The position numbers were made by a program, and so were the translations under genes. Below are positions 48,160 through 58,447 of a stretch of DNA of 64,000 nucleotides, piece after piece. Positions within the stretch are counted from its first letter, which is position 1, and every line of letters starts with the position of its first letter. The DNA lies in assembly GCF_003590645.1 (NCBI RefSeq), contig NZ_CP031834.1, forward strand, positions 2,294,501-2,358,500, read 5' to 3'. The stretch comes from Mesorhizobium sp. DCY119 (GTDB lineage: Bacteria > Pseudomonadota > Alphaproteobacteria > Rhizobiales > Rhizobiaceae). The notes beneath the pieces are model-generated. The model was not told where the DNA came from, made no database searches, and worked only from the letters and a program-made list of their open reading frames with translations.

Positions 48160-48890
48160 TCACCCCTGTTCCTGCAATCTTTTCGCAATCGCCCGGCGCA
48201 GATCCGGCGTGGCGGCGACCAGCGCTTTTCCGGCCTCCGACTGCGGGTAGTCGAGAACCTCGTTGGTCCTGCCTCGCTCGACGATCCTGCCCTCATGCAT
48301 GACCATGACCTCGTCGGTGATGGCGCGGGCGACAGAAAGGTCATGCGTGATGAAGAGATAGGCAACGCCGAGCCGCTGGTTAAGGTCGGCGAACAGGTCG
48401 AGGATTTGCGCGCGGATCGACACGTCCAGCGCCGAGACCGGTTCGTCGGCAACGACCAGCTTCGGCCGCGTGATGATGGCGCGGGCGATCGACAGGCGCT
48501 GCCGCTGGCCGCCGGAAAACTCGTGCGGATATTTGTCCATGTCGGCAGGCTTCAGTCCGACTTCATGCAGCGCGCGAGCCACCATCTCGCGCCGCTCGCC
48601 GGCGTCGGGCTGCTTTTCCAGCACATGCAACGGCTCGGCCACCAGCCGCTCGACCTTGTGACGGGGATTGAACGAACCGTAAGGATCCTGAAACACCACC
48701 TGCATGTTGCGCCGCGCCGGTTTCAGCTGGGCTTCGTCCTTGCCGGTCAAGGTTTCGCCCATGAAGCGGATAGCGCCGCCGGTGGGCTTGTCCAGCGCCA
48801 GGATCATGCGGGCAAGGGTTGATTTTCCGCAACCGGAACGGCCGACCAGCGCGGTCGACTGGCCCTGTTTCATAGAGAACGAAACATCAT

Positions 48891-48894
<4 letters not shown>
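48160..48894 (-). CDS. ABC importer ATPase, DppF-type half of an interrupted fused protein
   Basis: A 244-residue ABC ATPase: Walker A in VGRSGCGKSTLARM, signature FSGGQRQRLSIARAI, Walker B VVADEPVSALD and a histidine in LFITHDL. The homologous reading frame continues upstream past the first ATG (LLSVENITRDYPGRRTSWLRKPEPVRA, 48897-48978), which is the natural start of the second domain of a DppD-DppF fusion; this part has no good start codon. The repeat at 48988-49115 separates it from the first half in a different frame. As drawn, this half begins inside its first strand, so it may not be functional. Confidence 0.75.
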
Positions 48895-49891
<997 letters not shown>

Positions 49892-49895
<4 letters not shown>

Positions 49896-50764
49896 CGCTG
49901 CCGCCGCAGTTTGGGGTCGATGATGTCGCTGATGCCGTCGCCGAGAAGGTTGAGGCCGAGCACGGTGAAGACGATGGCAAAGCCGGGGATCAGGGCGAGA
50001 TAGGGCGCCACCATCATGCGCGTCTGCGCGTCGAACAGCATGCGCCCCCAGCTAGGCATTGGCGGCTGCACGCCGAGCCCGACATAGGAGAGGCCGGCTT
50101 CGGCCAATATGCCGAGCGCGAATTGGATCGTGCCTTGCACGAGCAGCAGGTTGGCGATGTTGGGCAGTACGTGCTCGACGGTGATCTGCGTCTTGTTCTT
50201 GCCGGCAGCGCGCGCTGCGAGAATGAATTCGCGCGGCCATATCGCCAGCGCGCCGGCCCGCGCGACACGGGCGAAGACCGGTATGTTGAAGATGCCGATG
50301 GCGATGACGGCGTTGATTGCGCCCGGCCCGAAGATCGCGGTGATGATCACCGCCGAAAGCAGGGCAGGGAAGGCGAAGACGAGATCGTTGAAGCGCATCA
50401 ACAAATCATCGACGAAGCCGCCGCGCGCCGCTGCCCAGCAGCCGAGCGGAACGCCAAGCCCCATGCCGATGCCGACCGCCACCAGCGCCACCGCGATGGA
50501 ACTGCGCGCGCCGACCATGATCATCGACAGCACGTCGCGGCCGAACTGGTCGGTGCCGAACAGATGCGTTGCCGAGGGCGGCAGCATACGGTCGGCGACG
50601 ATCAATTTCGTCACGTCGTAAGGCGTCCAGAAGAACGACAGCAATGCCATGCCGGCGATAAGCGCGGTGATGACGAAGCCGATAACGAAGGAGCGGTTGC
50701 GCAAGGCCTGCGCGACGAAGCCGGCCTCTGGCGGGTTGGTTGGTTCTGTTGCCGGCATCGTCAT
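49892..50764 (-). CDS. Peptide-type ABC importer permease, DppC-like
   Basis: A 290-residue inner-membrane protein with a cytoplasmic N-terminus and about six helices. HLFGTDQFGRDVLSMIMVGARSS is the DppC/OppC entrance sequence and EHVLPNIANLLLVQGTIQFALGILAEAGLSYVGLGVQPPMPSWGRML contains the EAA loop and the terminal signature. It overlaps dppB by four bases upstream and the ATPase gene by four bases downstream, a compact operon. It should form the channel with the DppB-like protein. Confidence 0.92.
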
Positions 50765-51708
50765 CGGTTGGTCCTCAGGCGAGGATCGACGATCGCGTAG
50801 GACAGATCGACCAGCAGGTTGACGATTACCACCACCGCGACCAGCAGCATGACCACGCTTTCGACGACGATCAGGTCGCGCTGGGTGATGGCCTGGAAGA
50901 TCAGCCGGCCGAGGCCGGGGAGATAAAACACATTCTCGATGATGATGGTGCCGGCGAGCAGGAAGGCGAATTGCAGGCCGAGAATGGTCACCACCGGGAT
51001 CATCGCATTGCGCAGCGCGTGCCGCCACAGAACCGTGCGGCGCGGCATGCCCTTGGCGCGGGCGGTGCGGATATAGTCCTCGCCGAGCACTTCCAGCATG
51101 GCCGAGCGAGTGACGCGGGCAAGGATCGCCGCTTGGGGCAGGGCAAGCGCAATCGCCGGAAGGATCAGGGCTTTCAGCGCCGGCCAGACCCCAGCGCTCC
51201 AGCCGGGAAAGCCGCCGGCCGGCACCAGCCGCAGCCAGACGGCGAAAATGTAGATAAGCAGCAGGGCGAACCAGAAATTGGGAACGGCGACGCCGATCTG
51301 CGCTGCGCCCATCGAGATGGTGTCGGCGGCGCGGCCACGCCGTTCGGCCGAGAAAATGCCGACGGGAATGGCGATCAATGTCGACAGCGCCAGCGCGGTC
51401 AGCGCCAGCGGCAGCGATACCACGACGCGCTCGGCGACGAGATCGATGACCGGCACGGAATAAGTGTAGGACTTGCCGAAATCCAGCGTCAGCAGCCCGC
51501 CGATCCAGTCGAAATAACGGACGATCACCGGCTGATCGAGGCCCATCTGGTCGCGCAGCGCCTGCACTGCGTCCGGCGTGGCGTTCATGCCGAGCATCAG
51601 CCGGGCCGGATCGCCCGGCACGATCTCCAGCATCGAAAACACGACGATGGACGCGACTGCGAGCGTCGCGATGCCGATCAGGAGGCGCTTGAGGAGGTAG
51701 GCGGTCAT
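50761..51708 (-). CDS. Peptide-type ABC importer permease, DppB-like
   Basis: A 315-residue membrane protein with the usual DppB start (AYLLKRLLIGIATLAVASIVVFSMLEIVPGDPARLMLG) and an EAA loop (MPRRTVLWRHALRNAMIPVVTILGLQFAFLLAGTIIIENVFYLPGLGRLIFQAI). About six membrane helices are seen. ATG 51708 is preferred; an ATG at 51837 lies in the repeat. The gene lies after a repeat that separates it from the binding-protein gene. Confidence 0.92.
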   Translation of the reverse strand: MTAYLLKRLLIGIATLAVASIVVFSMLEIVPGDPARLMLGMNATPDAVQALRDQMGLDQPVIVRYFDWIGGLLTLDFGKSYTYSVPVIDLVAERVVVSLPLALTALALSTLIAIPVGIFSAERRGRAADTISMGAAQIGVAVPNFWFALLLIYIFAVWLRLVPAGGFPGWSAGVWPALKALILPAIALALPQAAILARVTRSAMLEVLGEDYIRTARAKGMPRRTVLWRHALRNAMIPVVTILGLQFAFLLAGTIIIENVFYLPGLGRLIFQAITQRDLIVVESVVMLLVAVVVIVNLLVDLSYAIVDPRLRTNR

Positions 51709-51716
51709 GGTGGGAC

Positions 51717-51875
51717 TTACCCTCCCCCTTGCGGGGAGGGTCGATCCGCGAAGCGGAGCGGGGCGGGGGTGGCTATGCTCGGTGACGACGGTGAAAGGTC
51801 TAGACCCCCACCCCGTCTCACCGCCATTGCTGCGCAATGGCCGCTCGCCGACCCTCCCCGCAAGGGGGAGGGTAA
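51717..51875. repeat. Large inverted repeat between binding-protein and permease genes
   Basis: The outer arms (51717-51743 and 51849-51875) are 27 bases long and pair perfectly (TTACCCTCCCCCTTGCGGGG and its complement at the ends). Inside are CCGCGAAGCGGAGCGGGG and GTCTCACCGCC segments. This is a complete dispersed-repeat unit of the kind also seen at 48988 and 36092. Confidence 0.9.
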
Positions 51876-51880
51876 GAGGG

Positions 51881-53361
51881 TCACTCCGCCCACTTCACCT
51901 TGGTCAAATCCGTCGCCTGGATCGGCGCGTTGTCCCACAGGCCCTCGACCTTGGCGTCCCATACGCCGATCTTGGGCAGTTCGAACAGGAAGCCGACCAC
52001 GGCGTCGTCAGCGAGGATCTTCTGCGCCTGGCCATAGAGTTCCTTGCGCTTGGCCTCGTCGGAAGTCAGGTTCAGTTCCTCGATGACCTTGTCGAAGGCC
52101 GGATTGTCGTAGTTGAAGTAATAATCCTTGCGCGAATAGATATCGATGTCGTTCGGCTCGGTGTGCGAGACGATAGACATGTCGTAATCCTTCTCGGTGA
52201 AGACCTGCTTCAGCCAGTCGGCCCATTCGAGCGGGATGATCTCGGCATCGATGCCGATTTCGCGCAGTTCCGAAGCGATGATCTGGCCGCCATCACGGGC
52301 GTAGGGGGGGGCGGCAGCTTCAGCGTGGTCTTGAAGCCATTTTCGAGGCCTGCTTCCTTCAGCAGTTCCTTGGCCTTGGCGACATCGTGCGGATAGGTGC
52401 CGGTGAGATCGACATAGGCCGGATTGTGCGGGGCGAAATGCGAGCCGATAGGCACGCCGAAACCGTTCGAGGCGCCATCGATGATCGCCTTGCGGTCGAG
52501 CGCGTAGGAGATCGCCTGGCGTACCTTGAGATTGTCGAAGGGCGGCTTCTTGTTGTTCATCGACAGGATGGTTTCGCCTTCCGTCGAGCCGATCACCACC
52601 TTGAAGCGCGGGTCGGACTGGATCTGCGGCAGGCCATCGCCGAGCGGCATATTGGGGAAGGCCTGAACGTCGCCCGAAAGCAGGGCAGGGATCGCGGCCG
52701 CGGCATCCGGAATGATACGGAACTCGGCCTTGTCGAGGAACACGGGATCGCCCCAGTAGCCGTCAGCCTTGACGAGCTTGATGGACGAACCCTTGGCCCA
52801 GCTTTCGAACTTGAACGGCCCGGTGCCGATCGGCTTTTCCTTGTTGGTTTCGGCCGATTCCGGCGCGACGATCACCGCGTCGCCCCAGCCGAGATTGTAG
52901 AGGAAAGAACCCTGCGGCTGCTTCAGCGTTACCTTCACCGTGGCCGGATCGACGACTTCGACCGTATCGATTGCTGCGAACAGGGTCTTCTGCGCATTGG
53001 TCGAGTTTTCGGCGCGGGCGCGGTCGAGCGAGAATTTCACGTCGTCGGCGTTGAAGTCGGTGCCGTCATGGAATTTCACGCCGGTATGCAGCTTGAACGT
53101 ATAGACCTTGCCGTCGTCAGAGACGGTCCAGCTTTCGGCCAGATCCGGCAGCACTTCGCCCTTGGAGCCGATGCGCGTCAGGCCCTCGAAGACGTTGGCG
53201 TAGACGACTTCGTCGATTGCGGCGGCAGCACCCGCTGTCGGGTCGAGATGCGGCGGCTCAAGGACCACGCCGAGCACGAGATCGGTGCGCGCCGCCATCG
53301 CCGCGGTGCTTGAAGCCAGCGCGAGTGCCGCTGCCGCCAGGATCGTCTTCCAGGATTTCAT
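51881..53361 (-). pseudogene. Peptide-type ABC solute-binding protein gene with a frameshift
   Basis: The N-terminal part reads from ATG 53361 with a signal peptide (MKSWKTILAAAALALASSTAAMA) and SBP family 5 motifs (LVLGVVLEPPHLDPTAGAAAAIDE; DLAESWTVSDDGKVYTFKLHTGVKFHDGTDF). At a run of eight G (52304-52311) the frame shifts and the translation becomes meaningless until a stop at 52210. In another frame the homologous C-terminus follows at once (YARDGGQIIASELREIGIDAEI, ending at 51881). One base fewer in the run restores a single protein of about 490 residues. This may be a true mutation, a phase-variable tract or a sequencing error. Confidence 0.85.
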
Positions 53362-53539
53362 CGTCACCAACTCCCATTCCCCTCAGTTGTCTGCCGGTCA
53401 AACCGGTTCCCGTTCGTTCGAAATCGACGGATAGAAGCGTGAATTCGCAGCCGAGTAAATCACGTTTGTTGCTGGCTAACGCCTCAAACGGAAATCTTTT
53501 TTCCTTTCAAAACCATCGCGGCGGCAATTCGCGCAAAAA

Positions 53540-54817
53540 TCAACGCGCCTTGCCGCGCAGCAAAAGGTCGAGGCCGATCGCCATCACCTTGGCCGATTGC
53601 ACCATGTCTTCGATGCCGACCCACTCGTCGGGGCGATGGGCGAGATCAAGAATGCCGGGGCCGTAGGCGATGCAGTCATAGATATGGCCGATGCGGGCGA
53701 CGTGCTTCTGGTCGTAGGTGCCGGGCGAGATGACGTAGTCCGGCTCGCGGTCGAATATTTCGTGGATGCCTTGCGCGATGGCCTTCACCACCGGCGCGTC
53801 GCGCTCGGTCATGGTCGGCTGCACTTCCATGATGTCGCGGATGTCGTAGTCGAATTTCGGCCGCTCGCGCTTCAGCCGGTCGAGGATCGACGTAACCTCG
53901 CTCTTCACCTCGGCGATGTTTTCTTCCAGCAGGAAACGCCGGTCTATGGTCAGCCGGCACCAGTCCGGAACATTGGGCGAGGGCAGGCCCGGGCGGAAAT
54001 CCTCGGTCTGGCCGCCATGGATCGAATTGATGTTCATGGTCGAGCGCCGCGCACCCTCGGGTACCACCGGCATTTTTGTCTGCTTGCGGTCGAGCGCGGG
54101 GAACAGCTCTTCCTCGAAGGCTTGCAGCACCGCACCCATATGGCGCACGGCATTGTCGCCGAGGAAGGGCATGGAGCCATGCGCGATCTCGCCCTTGGTT
54201 TCGATTTCGGCCCACCACACGCCGCGATGGCCAAGGCAGATGCGGTCCTTGTTCAGCGGTTCGGGAATGATGACGTGGTCGACGCGCGGCTTGGAGAAAT
54301 AGCCCTTGCCGGCGAGATAGGCGACGCCGCCATAGCCGCCCGATTCCTCGTCGACCGTGCCGGAAATCTCGATCGCGCCGGGAAAGTCCGGATAGACATC
54401 CATGAAGGCTTCGACCGCGATGATCGAAGCGGCCAGCCCGCCCTTCATGTCGCAGGCGCCGCGGCCATAGACCCGCCCGTCCTTGACCACGCCGGCGAAG
54501 GGGTCGACGGTCCAGCCATCGCCGGCCTCGACCACGTCGATATGCGAGTTGAAATGAACCGTCGGGCCGGGGCTGCGGCCGTCGAAGCGGGCAACGACAT
54601 TGACGCGCGGATAGCGATCTGTGTCTCCCGGCGTGCCTTCGCCGCGAATATATTCAACGCCGAAGCTGCGTTTCTTCAACCGCTCGCCGATATATTCGGC
54701 GCAGGGGCGATAGGCTTCGCCGGGCGGGTTGATGGTCGGAAAGCGGATCAGGTCGGCGGTGAGCGCGACCAGATCATCAACCCGGTCTTCGATTGTTTTC
54801 AGCAGTTTTTCATTCAT
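53540..54817 (-). CDS. M20-family metallopeptidase/deacylase (ArgE/DapE-like)
   Basis: A 425-residue protein from ATG 54817. Metal ligands of the M20 fold can be seen: HFNSHIDVV (first His and catalytic Asp), GRGACDMKGG (bridging Asp), DEESGGYGG (catalytic Glu), IIPEPLN and a late His (DLAHRPDEW). It is similar to acetylornithine deacetylase/succinyl-diaminopimelate desuccinylase-type enzymes that remove acyl groups from amino acids. Adjacent to peptide-type importer genes and an amine oxidase cassette, it may deacylate or cleave the imported compound; the substrate is unknown. Confidence 0.87.
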   Translation of the reverse strand: MNEKLLKTIEDRVDDLVALTADLIRFPTINPPGEAYRPCAEYIGERLKKRSFGVEYIRGEGTPGDTDRYPRVNVVARFDGRSPGPTVHFNSHIDVVEAGDGWTVDPFAGVVKDGRVYGRGACDMKGGLAASIIAVEAFMDVYPDFPGAIEISGTVDEESGGYGGVAYLAGKGYFSKPRVDHVIIPEPLNKDRICLGHRGVWWAEIETKGEIAHGSMPFLGDNAVRHMGAVLQAFEEELFPALDRKQTKMPVVPEGARRSTMNINSIHGGQTEDFRPGLPSPNVPDWCRLTIDRRFLLEENIAEVKSEVTSILDRLKRERPKFDYDIRDIMEVQPTMTERDAPVVKAIAQGIHEIFDREPDYVISPGTYDQKHVARIGHIYDCIAYGPGILDLAHRPDEWVGIEDMVQSAKVMAIGLDLLLRGKAR

Positions 54818-54895
54818 GCGGGCGACGCGAACCGAAACCTTTTGACGATCGCATTCAGTGTTGCGCATCGCTTGCGTGAAGTCGAGGCAAGAACA

Positions 54896-54917
54896 CCGCC
54901 CCGGTAGGCCGGGGCGG
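54896..54917 (-). terminator. GC-rich hairpin between ridA and the M20 gene
   Basis: CCGCCCCGG (54896-54904) and CCGGGGCGG (54909-54917) pair perfectly around TAGG. The tail on the minus strand (TGTTCTT) is only weakly T-rich, so termination would be partial. It lies just after the RidA stop and may lower expression of the downstream M20 and importer genes. Confidence 0.45.
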
Positions 54918-54929
54918 CAAAAGCATGCT

Positions 54930-55430
54930 TTACGGACGCACCGCCGTCACCTCGATCTCAACCAGGAAGCCCGGGGCTGCAAGACCGGCAACCTGAAACA
55001 CCGAGCGCGTCGGCAGGTTCGGCTGCTCCTTGGTGCCGAAGAACTGGGTGTAGCCTTCCATGAAGCCTGAGAAATCCATCTTGCCGTCCTTTGCCGGGTC
55101 GCCGACAAGGAACACCTGCATCTTGATGACGTCGCTCATTTTCAGGTCGAGGCCGGTGAGCGTCTTCTCGATGGATTTGAGTACCGATTCGGTCTGGGTC
55201 TTGGTATCGCCATAGGCGGCCAGAGAACCCTTTTCGGCCTTTTCATCGACCACCGAGGGCACGGCACCGCTGATATAGACGGTCGTCTTGCCGGCGGGTA
55301 CCTCAACGGCCTGGGCGATCGGGAAGTCCGAATTCGGGATCTTGTGGCGCACGACATCTTCCGCCAGCGCGCTTCCCGCAATCATCAAGCCAGCCACCAG
55401 CGTGGCGGCGCCGATCCGCATCTTTTTCAT
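54930..55430 (-). CDS. Exported RidA-family protein
   Basis: A 166-residue protein with a signal peptide (MKKMRIGAATLVAGLMIAGSALA), which is unusual because most RidA proteins are cytoplasmic. The RidA core follows (AVEVPAGKTTVYISGAVPSV, SVLKSIEKTLTGLDLKMSDVIKMQVFLVGD, NLPTRSVFQVAGLAAPGFLVEIEVTAV), including the arginine that binds the carboxylate of imines. RidA hydrolyses reactive enamine/imine intermediates. AGGAG lies six bases before ATG 55430. Exported together with the cytochrome c and the amine oxidase, it could hydrolyse the imine made in the periplasm. Confidence 0.88.
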   Translation of the reverse strand: MKKMRIGAATLVAGLMIAGSALAEDVVRHKIPNSDFPIAQAVEVPAGKTTVYISGAVPSVVDEKAEKGSLAAYGDTKTQTESVLKSIEKTLTGLDLKMSDVIKMQVFLVGDPAKDGKMDFSGFMEGYTQFFGTKEQPNLPTRSVFQVAGLAAPGFLVEIEVTAVRP

Positions 55431-55495
55431 CGCATTCTCCTTCATCAGATAATTGGCGAGGCGGCGGAAAGTAGAATTCCGCCGCCTCTCAGTTG

Positions 55496-55909
55496 TCATC
55501 GGCTACCGGCGACATCCTCGGCCGTCACGGCATCCTCGTAGTTGTTGCCGAAGTGGGTCCGCACATAGTTGACCACGGCAGCAATCTGGTCGTCGCTCAT
55601 CATCTTGCCGACCGGCGGCATGCCCTTCAGGCCGTTCAGCAGAATGGTGATCGGGTAGCCGCTGGCCTCCAGATTGGCATTCTTGGCCAGCGCCGGATAA
55701 TGGCCGGCGCCGACCGCACCCTGACCTTCGCTCATGTGGCAGGCGGCGCAGACGTTGGCGTAGAGTTCTTCACCGGTCTTTTCGGTGAAGTTGTTGCCGG
55801 AGCTGAAGGTGACGCCCGCCGAATCAGCAAGTGCGCCCGACATAGTGAACAGGCCGAAAGCGGCAGTGGCGGCGAGGCGGCTGAGCGCCCGGGAAGAGTG
55901 GGTGGTCAT
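55496..55909 (-). CDS. Periplasmic c-type cytochrome, single haem
   Basis: A 137-residue protein with a signal peptide (SRLAATAAFGLFTMSGALA). It has one haem-binding motif, CAACH (Cys54, Cys57, His58), and a C-terminal methionine region (LKGMPPVGKMMSDDQIAAVVNYVRTHFG) that supplies the second haem ligand. It lies directly after the flavin amine oxidase gene and before ridA. This order suggests it accepts electrons from the oxidase, as CycN does for nicotine oxidoreductase NicA2, and passes them to the respiratory chain. The start at 55909 has GGAAGG upstream. Confidence 0.9.
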   Translation of the reverse strand: MTTHSSRALSRLAATAAFGLFTMSGALADSAGVTFSSGNNFTEKTGEELYANVCAACHMSEGQGAVGAGHYPALAKNANLEASGYPITILLNGLKGMPPVGKMMSDDQIAAVVNYVRTHFGNNYEDAVTAEDVAGSR

Positions 55910-55959
55910 GATGACATGCCTTCCGGAATTGAGGGGAGAGGGATGGATCGTCATGGCCA

Positions 55960-57561
55960 TCACCCCGCAACCACGCGCTGGTGCAACCGGGTGATCGCAT
56001 CCAGCGAGGAGAGTATTGCCCCCTCCATCCAAGCCGGGATGTAGGATGCGTGTTCGCCGGCAAGCACGATGCGCCCGTCGATCTTGCACAGGTTTTCGTA
56101 GTGCTCCTTGCGCGCCTCGTCCGTCCAGTCGCCGGCGCAGCCCAGCGTGAAGGGCGACCGGTGCCAGGCCCAGGAAACGCCGTTCTCGAACTCATCCTTG
56201 TATTGTGGATGGATCTGCGAGCCATAATCGACCGCGCGCTTGACCCGCTCTTCCGGTGACATTGAGGTGAACTCGTAGGAATTCGGCCCGTTCCAGGTGT
56301 AGCAGCCAAGCAGCACGCCCTTGCCTGCCTTGTTGAAGTCGGTGCTCGGATAGGAAATCTGCGTGATCGGCAGATCGGTGTAGCTGACGCCGCCGAAGAT
56401 CAGTTCGTCCTCTTCCCAGAAACGGCGCTTGAACTGCAGCCCGACCTTGACCGAGGAAGCATAGGGCACCGCCTCGATCGCTGCCTGCATCGGTGCGCCG
56501 ACATTGATCTCGATCTGGCTGAGGATGGTCAGCGGGATCGTGCAGACGCACCAGTCGGCACTGGCCTGCTGGGTCGTTCCGGGCTTCTGCGTGTCCTCAT
56601 AGGTGACGGTGACGCCCTTGTCGTCCTGCGCGATCTTGGTCACCTTGGCATTGTAGGTGATGAGGTCGCCGACTTCCTTGGCGAAAGCCTTGCCGATCAT
56701 GTCGATGCCGCCGACCGGCTGAAACATCGTCGTCTGGAACTCATAGAGCGCAAAGTTCTCCAGGCTGCCCCAGAGGCCGGAACTCAGTATGTCCGACAGG
56801 TCTATCGGCTTGCCGGGCACCGGCACTGCGGTGAGACCGCCGCCGGGGTCCTTCGCATAGCCGCGATATTCGCTCGTATGCAGGCTTTCCTTGTAGGAAT
56901 AGTCGCTATCAAGCGCGCCCCATGACTTGAGCGCCTCGAGCAGCATTTCCTGGTCTTCCTTGGTGACGTCGCCTTCAAGCTTGCCCTTTTGGGTGACCTT
57001 GGCGAGCAGTTCGGAGACATGGCCCTGGAAATCCGTCTTGATGTCACGGATGCGCTGGGGCTTGCCGCCGAAGGCCTTTGACGAATGCAGGAAAGCGTTG
57101 TGGTTGATCTGCTGGAATGGCTGCAATGTCACGCCAAGGCGCTTGCAATAGGCGAGCAGACCGTTGTGGTGATAGGGGATGCGCCACGGGCCGGGATTGA
57201 CGTAAAGCCCTTCGTCGAACTCGCATTTCTGGGTCGCGCCGGCGATGTCGGTAAAGCTGTCGCCGCCGCGAATGGTCCAGTTACGGCCGCCGGGGCGGGC
57301 GTTATATTCTAGTATTTGTACTTTGTAGCCGGCTTGCCTTAGTTCGAGCGCGGCCGTCATGCCGGCAAGGCCCGAACCCAGGATAAGCACCGAGGCGCCC
57401 TTCGGATCGCCTTCCAGCTTGATCGGCCCCTTGTAGCCGGATTCACTCGCCAGCCCCAGGCTGGTCATCGCCTGATACATGGCAGCGCTGCCGGCCGTCA
57501 TGCCGATCAGGGACAACAGCTTGCGCCGGCTCAAACCGGTAAGTTGAGAATATTGTTGCAT
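55960..57561 (-). CDS. Tat-exported flavin amine oxidase/dehydrogenase
   Basis: A 533-residue monoamine-oxidase-fold flavoprotein. LSRRKLLSLIGMTAG at residues 10-24 is a twin-arginine signal, so it is folded with FAD and exported. The FAD-binding site VLILGSGLAGMTAALELRQAG lies near residue 58, and the second FAD segment GRIVLAGEHASYIPAWMEGAILSSLDAI near residue 500. The closest functional relatives I know of are nicotine/pseudooxynicotine amine oxidases, which use cytochrome c. The substrate is unknown; a secondary or primary amine is expected. It is the first gene of the cassette with cytochrome c and RidA. Confidence 0.9.
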   Translation of the reverse strand: MQQYSQLTGLSRRKLLSLIGMTAGSAAMYQAMTSLGLASESGYKGPIKLEGDPKGASVLILGSGLAGMTAALELRQAGYKVQILEYNARPGGRNWTIRGGDSFTDIAGATQKCEFDEGLYVNPGPWRIPYHHNGLLAYCKRLGVTLQPFQQINHNAFLHSSKAFGGKPQRIRDIKTDFQGHVSELLAKVTQKGKLEGDVTKEDQEMLLEALKSWGALDSDYSYKESLHTSEYRGYAKDPGGGLTAVPVPGKPIDLSDILSSGLWGSLENFALYEFQTTMFQPVGGIDMIGKAFAKEVGDLITYNAKVTKIAQDDKGVTVTYEDTQKPGTTQQASADWCVCTIPLTILSQIEINVGAPMQAAIEAVPYASSVKVGLQFKRRFWEEDELIFGGVSYTDLPITQISYPSTDFNKAGKGVLLGCYTWNGPNSYEFTSMSPEERVKRAVDYGSQIHPQYKDEFENGVSWAWHRSPFTLGCAGDWTDEARKEHYENLCKIDGRIVLAGEHASYIPAWMEGAILSSLDAITRLHQRVVAG

Positions 57562-57873
57562 TTTTCATCCCTCCGTGGCGGCGGCTCGCTTAGGGGTCGC
57601 GCCGTTTCGTACTGGAGTGCGATTGGTTCGCTCCAGTCGCATGGATGAACCTATGCCGATGCCTCGCAGTGTCAACGGAGGCATTCCAGATGGAACAATG
57701 GTCCAAGGGTTCTGGTGCAATCTGCGTGGCTGTCGCCGTCCGGTGGCGGTGAGGATGTCAGGTTACGCCGTTGCTGTGACGTATTGGCCACAGCAAATTT
57801 ACCCGGTGTATAGAATTTCACAGTCTTCTTGGGTCGCGAGCTGTAAAGCCTCGGAAAGAAGGGGGCTATTCAC
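57562..57873. other. Non-coding divergent promoter region
   Basis: A 312-base space between the leftward amine oxidase and rightward L,D-transpeptidase genes. It includes a more AT-rich stretch at 57780-57830 (TGTATAGAATTTC) that may be the promoter of the transpeptidase gene. No palindromic repeat or coding frame stands out. Confidence 0.5.
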
Positions 57874-58299
57874 ATGTACAAAGCAATGCTTTTCGCGATT
57901 ACGCTTGTGCTTTCTGGTGCGCCAGTTCAGGCCATGGCAGATAATCTTGTGGCCAGGGTCAGTGTCTCGTCGCAGACGATGACGGTCAGTAAACAGGGCC
58001 GTGTCATCCACACCTGGAGAGTATCGACCGCTCGGAAGGGCTTTTCCACACCACGAGGAAGCTGGCGGCCGACGCGCATGCACCGCATGTGGTACTCGCG
58101 CAAATACGAGATGTCGCCGATGCCTTACTCGGTATTCTTCCGCGGTGGCTATGCCATCCATGGCACCGGCTACGTCAAGCAGCTCGGGCGGCCGGCATCG
58201 CATGGCTGTGTGCGCCTCGCGACCTCGAACGCGGCGCAGTTCTATTCCCTGGTCAGGGAAATGGGGCCGGGCAACACGCGGATCATCGTCACCAACTGA
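57874..58299 (+). CDS. L,D-transpeptidase (YkuD/ErfK family)
   Basis: A 141-residue exported protein with a signal peptide (MYKAMLFAITLVLSGAPVQAMA). It has the YkuD catalytic sequence: IHGT at about residue 95 and SHGCVRL with Cys112 as nucleophile. These enzymes make 3-3 cross-links in peptidoglycan or attach lipoproteins or outer-membrane proteins to it; rhizobia have many copies. Single gene; no partner evident. Confidence 0.93.
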   Translation: MYKAMLFAITLVLSGAPVQAMADNLVARVSVSSQTMTVSKQGRVIHTWRVSTARKGFSTPRGSWRPTRMHRMWYSRKYEMSPMPYSVFFRGGYAIHGTGYVKQLGRPASHGCVRLATSNAAQFYSLVREMGPGNTRIIVTN

Positions 58300-58447
58300 T
58301 TGATTCGAAATTCCAAGCCCAAACCATATTCCGCAATCACTTTGCGGCATGTCGTTTATGTCTAGACGAAAATTGCCGTGAAATGACGCCTTCGGGCATT
58401 TCATTTCAGGCGTGCGCTCTATAGGAATCGGCAGAGGAGCACTGCCG

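Noticed and set aside
50740-52086. 448-codon plus-strand frame opposite dppB
   Set aside because: Composition is that of an antisense frame, and it runs across the palindromic repeat at 51717-51875.
53597-54907. 436-codon plus-strand frame opposite the M20 peptidase gene
   Set aside because: The minus-strand frame has all M20 metal motifs; the plus frame has none of any family.
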